Positions 60,040-64,000 of a stretch of DNA of 64,000 bases are shown here, piece after piece. The translations under genes and the position numbers were made by a program. The notes beneath the pieces are model-generated. The model saw nothing but the letters and a program-made list of their open reading frames with translations. It had not been told where the DNA came from and made no database searches. The DNA comes from Hysterangium stoloniferum (lineage: Eukaryota; Basidiomycota; Agaricomycetes; Hysterangiales; Hysterangiaceae). The first letter of the stretch is position 1, and every line of letters starts with the position of its first letter. Location: NCBI GenBank assembly GCA_015178975.1, contig WHVD01000009.1:930001-994000 (forward strand). The letters are read 5' to 3'.

Positions 60040-60480
60040 AATTAGAATAAAATACAATAAATCAAAATAACATAGGATAAAATACAAATAAAATGGGAAA
60101 AATCGAAATAAATACAAAAAATAAAAGTAAAATGCTTAAAAATTGAATTAAACTAAAGCAAAATGTAATAAATCAAAATACAATACAATAAATCAGGATA
60201 AAATAAAATAAATCAAAATCAAATACAATAAATAAAAATCAAATCTTTAAAAATAGAATAAAATAGAATAAACCAAAGTAAAATGTAACAAATCAGAATA
60301 AAATACAATGAGTCAAAATAAAATGCAATAAAACAAAACAAAATAAAATAAAATAAAATAAAATAAAATACAATAAATAACACCAAATTCAAATGAAGTA
60401 CAATAAATTAAAATAAAATATAATAAACTAAACTAAATTACATAAAGTAAAATAAACTACAATACATGACAGTAAGATCA
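60040..60480 (+). repeat. A-rich tract, repeats of AAAATACAATAAATC
   Basis: Irregular tandem repeat with almost no G. Ends at the minisatellite region. Confidence 0.75.
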
Positions 60481-60634
60481 ACTCAATGTTTGATTGAAAC
60501 CATTGCTGCTTTTGAAACTATTGCACCTTTTGTCACTATTGCACCTTTTGTCACTGTTGCACCTTTTGTAGCTGTCATTTCCATTTGTCACCATTGTTTT
60601 CCTTTGTGAATGTCATTTCCATTTGTCACCATTG

Positions 60635-61232
60635 TTTCCATTTGTGAACGTTGTTTCCCTTTGTGAACGTTGTTTCCCTTTGTGAACGTTGTTTCCCTTT
60701 GTGAACGTTGTTTCCCTTTGTGAACGTTGTTTCCCTTTGTGAACGTTGTTTCCCTTTGTGAACGTTGTTTCCCTTTGTGAACGTTGTTTCCCTTTGTGAA
60801 CGTTGTTTCCCTTTGTGAACGTTGTTTCCCTTTGTGAACGTTGTTTCCCTTTGTGAACGTTGTTTCCCTTTGTGAACGTTGTTTCCCTTTGTGAACGTTG
60901 TTTCCCTTTGTGAACGTTGTTTCCCTTTGTGAACGTTGTTTCCCTTTGTGAACGTTGTTTCCCTTTGTGAACGTTGTTTCCCTTTGTGAACGTTGTTTCC
61001 CTTTGTGAACGTTGTTTCCCTTTGTGAACGTTGTTTCCCTTTGTGAACGTTGTTTCCCTTTGTGAACGTTGTTTCCCTTTGTGAACGTTGTTTCCCTTTG
61101 TGAACGTTGTTTCCCTTTGTGAACGTTGTTTCCCTTTGTGAACGTTGTTTCCCTTTGTGAACGTTGTTTCCCTTTGTGAACGTTGTTTCCCTTTGTGAAC
61201 GTTGTTTCCCTTTGTGAACGTTGTTTCCCTTT
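60635..61232 (+). repeat. 19-bp minisatellite, about 31 copies
   Basis: Unit GTTTCCCTTTGTGAACGTT, nearly perfect. Because 19 is not a multiple of three and the unit has no stop on the minus strand, it creates two very long overlapping minus-strand frames that are not genes. Confidence 0.92.
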
Positions 61233-61244
61233 GTGACTGTTGTG

Positions 61245-61580
61245 TCCTTTTGTGACCGTTGATGCCTTGGTGAATGTTGTGTCCTTTTGTGAATGTTGTG
61301 TCCTTTTGTGAATGTTGTGTCCTTTTGTGAATGTTGTGTCCTTTTGTGAATGTTGTGTCCTTTTGTGAATGTTGTGTCCTTTTGTGAATGTTGTGTCCTT
61401 TTGTGAATGTTGTGTCCTTTTGTGAATGTTGTGTCCTTTTGTGAATGTTGTGTCCTTTTGTGAATGTTGTGTCCTTTTGTGAATGTTGTGTCCTTTTGTG
61501 AATGTTGTGTCCTTTTGTGAATGTTGTGTCCTTTTGTGAATGTTGTGTCCTTTTGTGAATGTTGTTTCCTTTTGTGACCG
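61245..61580 (+). repeat. 19-bp minisatellite variant, about 17 copies
   Basis: Unit GTGTCCTTTTGTGAATGTT, related to the first array. A few degenerate units (61580-61790) follow. Confidence 0.9.
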
Positions 61581-61789
61581 TTGATGCCTTTGTTACCATT
61601 GATGCCTTGGTGAACGTTGTGTCCTTTTGTGAACTTTGTGTCCTTTTGTGAACATTGTGTCCTTTTGTGAACATTGTGTCCTTTTGTGAACATTGTGTCC
61701 TTTTGTAACCGTTGATTCTGTTTGTAACCGTTGAGTCCTTTTGTAACCTTTGACTCCTTTTGTAACTTTTGACTCCTTTGTAACCGTTC

Positions 61790-61987
61790 TAAGAACACTT
61801 TCCGTTCTCTGAACACTTTCCGTTCTCTGAGCACTTTCCGTTCTCTGAGCACTTTCCGTTCTCTGAGCACTTTCCGTTCTCTGAGCACTTTCCGTTCTCT
61901 GAGCACTTTCCGTTCTCTGAGCACTTTCCGTTCTCTGAGCACTTTCCGTTCTCTGAGCACTTTCCGTTCTCTGAGCACTTTCCGTTC
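61790..61987 (+). repeat. 18-bp minisatellite, about 11 copies
   Basis: Unit GAGCACTTTCCGTTCTCT, first two units with AACAC. On the minus strand it would encode six-residue repeats in any frame. Confidence 0.9.
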
Positions 61988-62027
61988 AAACGATGAGTCT
62001 CAGAAATACTTAAAAGTTGTCGATGCA

Positions 62028-62115
62028 GGGGGGTTTGGGGGGTGAAGCCCCCCAACAAGCTGGAGCCCGCAGCGAAGTTGTGGGGCCGGTCGCGAAGCGA
62101 CCGCCCCGCAGCGTA
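62028..62115. repeat. GC-rich hairpin cluster
   Basis: Contains GGGGGGTGAAGCCCCCC (perfect arms) and GGTCGCGAAGCGACCG, the latter identical to 32447-32462. Also GCAGCGAAG and GCAGCGTAGC. Confidence 0.7.
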
Positions 62116-62756
62116 GCAAGGGTTCCTAAGCTTGTCTTCCCTCTAACAGAGCCCCGTTCCCATTTTAGTCAAATGACCTGTCATGATTTGGACTCCACTT
62201 CCACTCCATTTCCCATTATGGTTTATGATTTGTCACTATTCAGACTCCGCTCCATTCTGTCCCGTTCCTAACACCAAACTTGGTGTTTACTATTCCCGTT
62301 TTATGTTTTGCTCATTTCATTTCATCATCACTGGATTTGGTATGACATTCACTCCACAGTCTATTTAAACTGGCAGATGTTGTACATACAATCCAGTCAG
62401 AAAATCAGCTTAGATTCCCCCCAGTAATCTAATACATTTTCCACTCTAAACTCCTACTTGAATTACACTGCTCATGCTAGTCGGAGCCCACGGGCTCTGG
62501 CACATTTATCTCTCTCGCCTATCTCGACTCACAACCTCACAACCTCCAACCTACGACCCCTCAACCCACGACTCCCGCCCAGACTCCCCGGGGTTCCCAT
62601 CCGCCTGTCTGAAATTGGACAACACGATCTAGTGAGGGTGCAGCCTATAAGCTGAAGCCAAGTCCTACTGGATATCCCACAGGTTTCTCCGGAGACCCAC
62701 CCTGTGTATGCATCTTAACAGTATTTTCTGACTAAGACTCACAGATTGTTTTCATT

Positions 62757-63987
62757 ATGCCACCAAGAAGAAAAGCGCACACGCAGGCATCATTACCTGG
62801 ACTGTCGACTCTTCATTCCCCGTTAACTTTGTATACCAGCCAGACACTTGCGAACCAGTCGGAACCCATGGAAGAAGCCGGTATTGAAGAAGTCCCGGAA
62901 AACCAGGACAAATCTGAGCACGAGGACAAATCCGTGGCCCCCGACAAGGGCAAAGGTGTCGAAAATCCTCTGTCTATCAAACGACCACACTTGGGGGATC
63001 CTACTTCAGAATTTCTAGCAGGTACTATAGATAGATTTATGACGCACCTGCTCGAAGAATGAAAGAAAAAGGAACAAGAACCTCCATAGTCAAAAGTCAA
63101 TGCTCTGGAACCCTTCACAGGTTCCAACCCAAACAAACTCTCTACTTTCCTCATGCAATGTCGCTTCAATTTCCGCGATCAATCCACTGCATTTCCCATG
63201 GACTCCTGAAAAGTCAACTACGCACTTTCATACTTGCCAGGATCCACATTGAAATGGTTCGAACCGGCTTTTAGCAGACTTTCTGAGGAAGAGCCGCTTT
63301 GGCTTGAAGATTGGGATGCTTTTGTTATGGAGCTTGAAACCAACTTTGGCCCATATGACCTGACAGGAGAAGCCGAGAACAGTCTCACAAATCTTTGTAT
63401 GAAGGACACGCAGTGCATCACGGACTATATCGTCCAGTTTAATACTCTTGCAGCTCATTGTCAGTGGGGCGATCCTGCTCTCCACCACCAATTCTATGCC
63501 GGTCTGCCATCCTGCCTTAAAGACGAAGTCTCGACTCAAAGCTCAAAATGCGGACACATGTTATTAGGAACATCATGTGGAAGTTGCCCGCAAAACCTCC
63601 ATGGACAAAGTAAACAAGTCCATGGCCAATAAAAACAACAACAACAACTCATCAACTAGCAACCAAAACTCCACGCAATCTGATAAGAAGAACGATAAAA
63701 AGTCTTCAAACAACAACAACAACAAGGACAATAACAAAGGTCAACAGTCCAGCAAGCAAACCAGAAAACCCGACCTCTCAGGCAAACTTGGACCTGATGG
63801 CAAATTGACCCCACAGGAAAGACAATGTCGCATGGACCATAACCTCTGTCTCTTGTGTGGGAAACCCGGCCATCGAGTCCTGGAATGTCTGCTGGCAAAA
63901 GCAAACTCTTCAAAGGGTCGAACAGCCAAGGCCTCCATGGAAACCACATCGAAGGACAAACCAGCTTCCAACTTGAAAAAAGAGTAA
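62757..63987 (+). pseudogene. Gypsy gag, second copy
   Basis: Begins MPPRRKAHTQ at 62757 and is open for 101 codons to a TGA at 63060-63062. The Gag domain continues downstream (STLKWFEPAF, ELETNFGPYD; stops near 63088 and 63207), then after a Gln/Asn-rich stretch the zinc knuckle CLLCGKPGHRVLEC (63850-63890). Ends at a stop near 63987, where pol would begin. Less decayed than the copy at 37822. Confidence 0.85.
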
Positions 63988-64000
63988 GCAACCCCACGGA

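Larger units (their letters stand above)
59437..62140. mobile_element. 2.7-kb composite insertion in the Gypsy LTR
   Basis: Its borders are inferred by comparing with the uninterrupted family B LTR at 43.1 kb. Content in order: GC hairpins (59490-59550), repeats of CGCGGGAGTATTTT (59575-59755), the inverse motif TTTCCCGCGCCC (59820-59990), an A-rich AAATAAAATACAAT tract (60040-60480), minisatellites (60630-61990), and GC hairpins again (62028-62110). No coding sequence. No target duplication or terminal inverted repeat found. Confidence 0.65.
59195..64000 (+). mobile_element. second Ty3/Gypsy element, left part; continues past the window
   Basis: 5' LTR of family B starts TGTTACGACTGG at 59195 and ends CATCTTAACA at 62720, about 0.82 kb once the 2.7-kb insertion at about 59437-62140 is removed. 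The internal region starts GTATTTTCTGACT, identical to the start in the first Gypsy. Gag follows; pol would lie beyond 64000. Confidence 0.85.

Noticed and set aside
60613-61978. Two overlapping minus-strand frames of 353 and 450 codons (repeats of KGNNVHKGKQRSQ)
   Set aside because: They are translations of the minisatellites, whose unit has no stop in any minus-strand frame. No start context, domain or non-repetitive part.
60635-61990. CRISPR-like repeat array
   Set aside because: Units are directly adjacent with no spacers, and the genome is eukaryotic.
59437-62140. Helitron as the source of the 2.7-kb insertion
   Set aside because: No TC start, no CTRR end with a nearby hairpin at the border, and no Rep/helicase sequence.

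Overview
The window looks like repeat-rich nuclear DNA of a mushroom-forming basidiomycete (Agaricomycetes). The signs are short GT-AG introns of about 45-65 nt, a NOD-like receptor with a SesB-type hydrolase domain, NB-ARC and TPRs, a DUF6533-type membrane-protein family, Ty1/Copia and Ty3/Gypsy elements, a Tad-like LINE, a non-autonomous hAT and a Tc1/mariner element. I cannot name the species. No rRNA, tRNA or CRISPR array was seen.

Layout: 0.7-4.8 kb is a minus-strand NLR gene (hydrolase exons in frame, NB-ARC cut short, about 17 near-identical 42-residue TPRs). 7.1-8 kb is a LINE 3' end. 10.2-12.7 kb has two solo LTRs and a degenerate tandem array. 13.3-14 kb is a fragment of a duplicated block. 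14-18 kb is diffuse, degenerate repeats. 18-25.8 kb is a nest: an old Copia holds a short hAT (8-bp target duplication), which holds a young Copia (5-bp duplication, LTRs with 5 differences in 396 bp), which holds a solo LTR (5-bp duplication). 26-34.3 kb carries three DUF6533-type copies, a LINE tail, a 216-bp TG..CA element and direct duplications.

35.9-46.7 kb is a second nest: Tc1/mariner-type sequence is split by an LTR (duplication GTGTC), which is split by a complete but dead Gypsy (CTGAG), which holds two more solo LTRs (ATACC and ATTGG) and an antisense passenger gene with a Zn2Cys6-like cysteine pattern. 46.7-47.7 kb has a second LINE tail and an LTR end with a duplicated hairpin. 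47.7-50.8 kb is a second copy of the DUF6533 block.

54.7-56.2 kb holds the best single-copy host gene candidate, a multi-exon Cys/His-rich protein. 59.2-64 kb is the left part of another Gypsy. Its LTR is split by a 2.7-kb insertion made of GC hairpins, an A-rich tract and three minisatellite arrays. Its gag runs off the window end. Most of the window is therefore accessory, transposon-built sequence around one immune-receptor-like gene, a small membrane-protein family and one nuclear-protein candidate.
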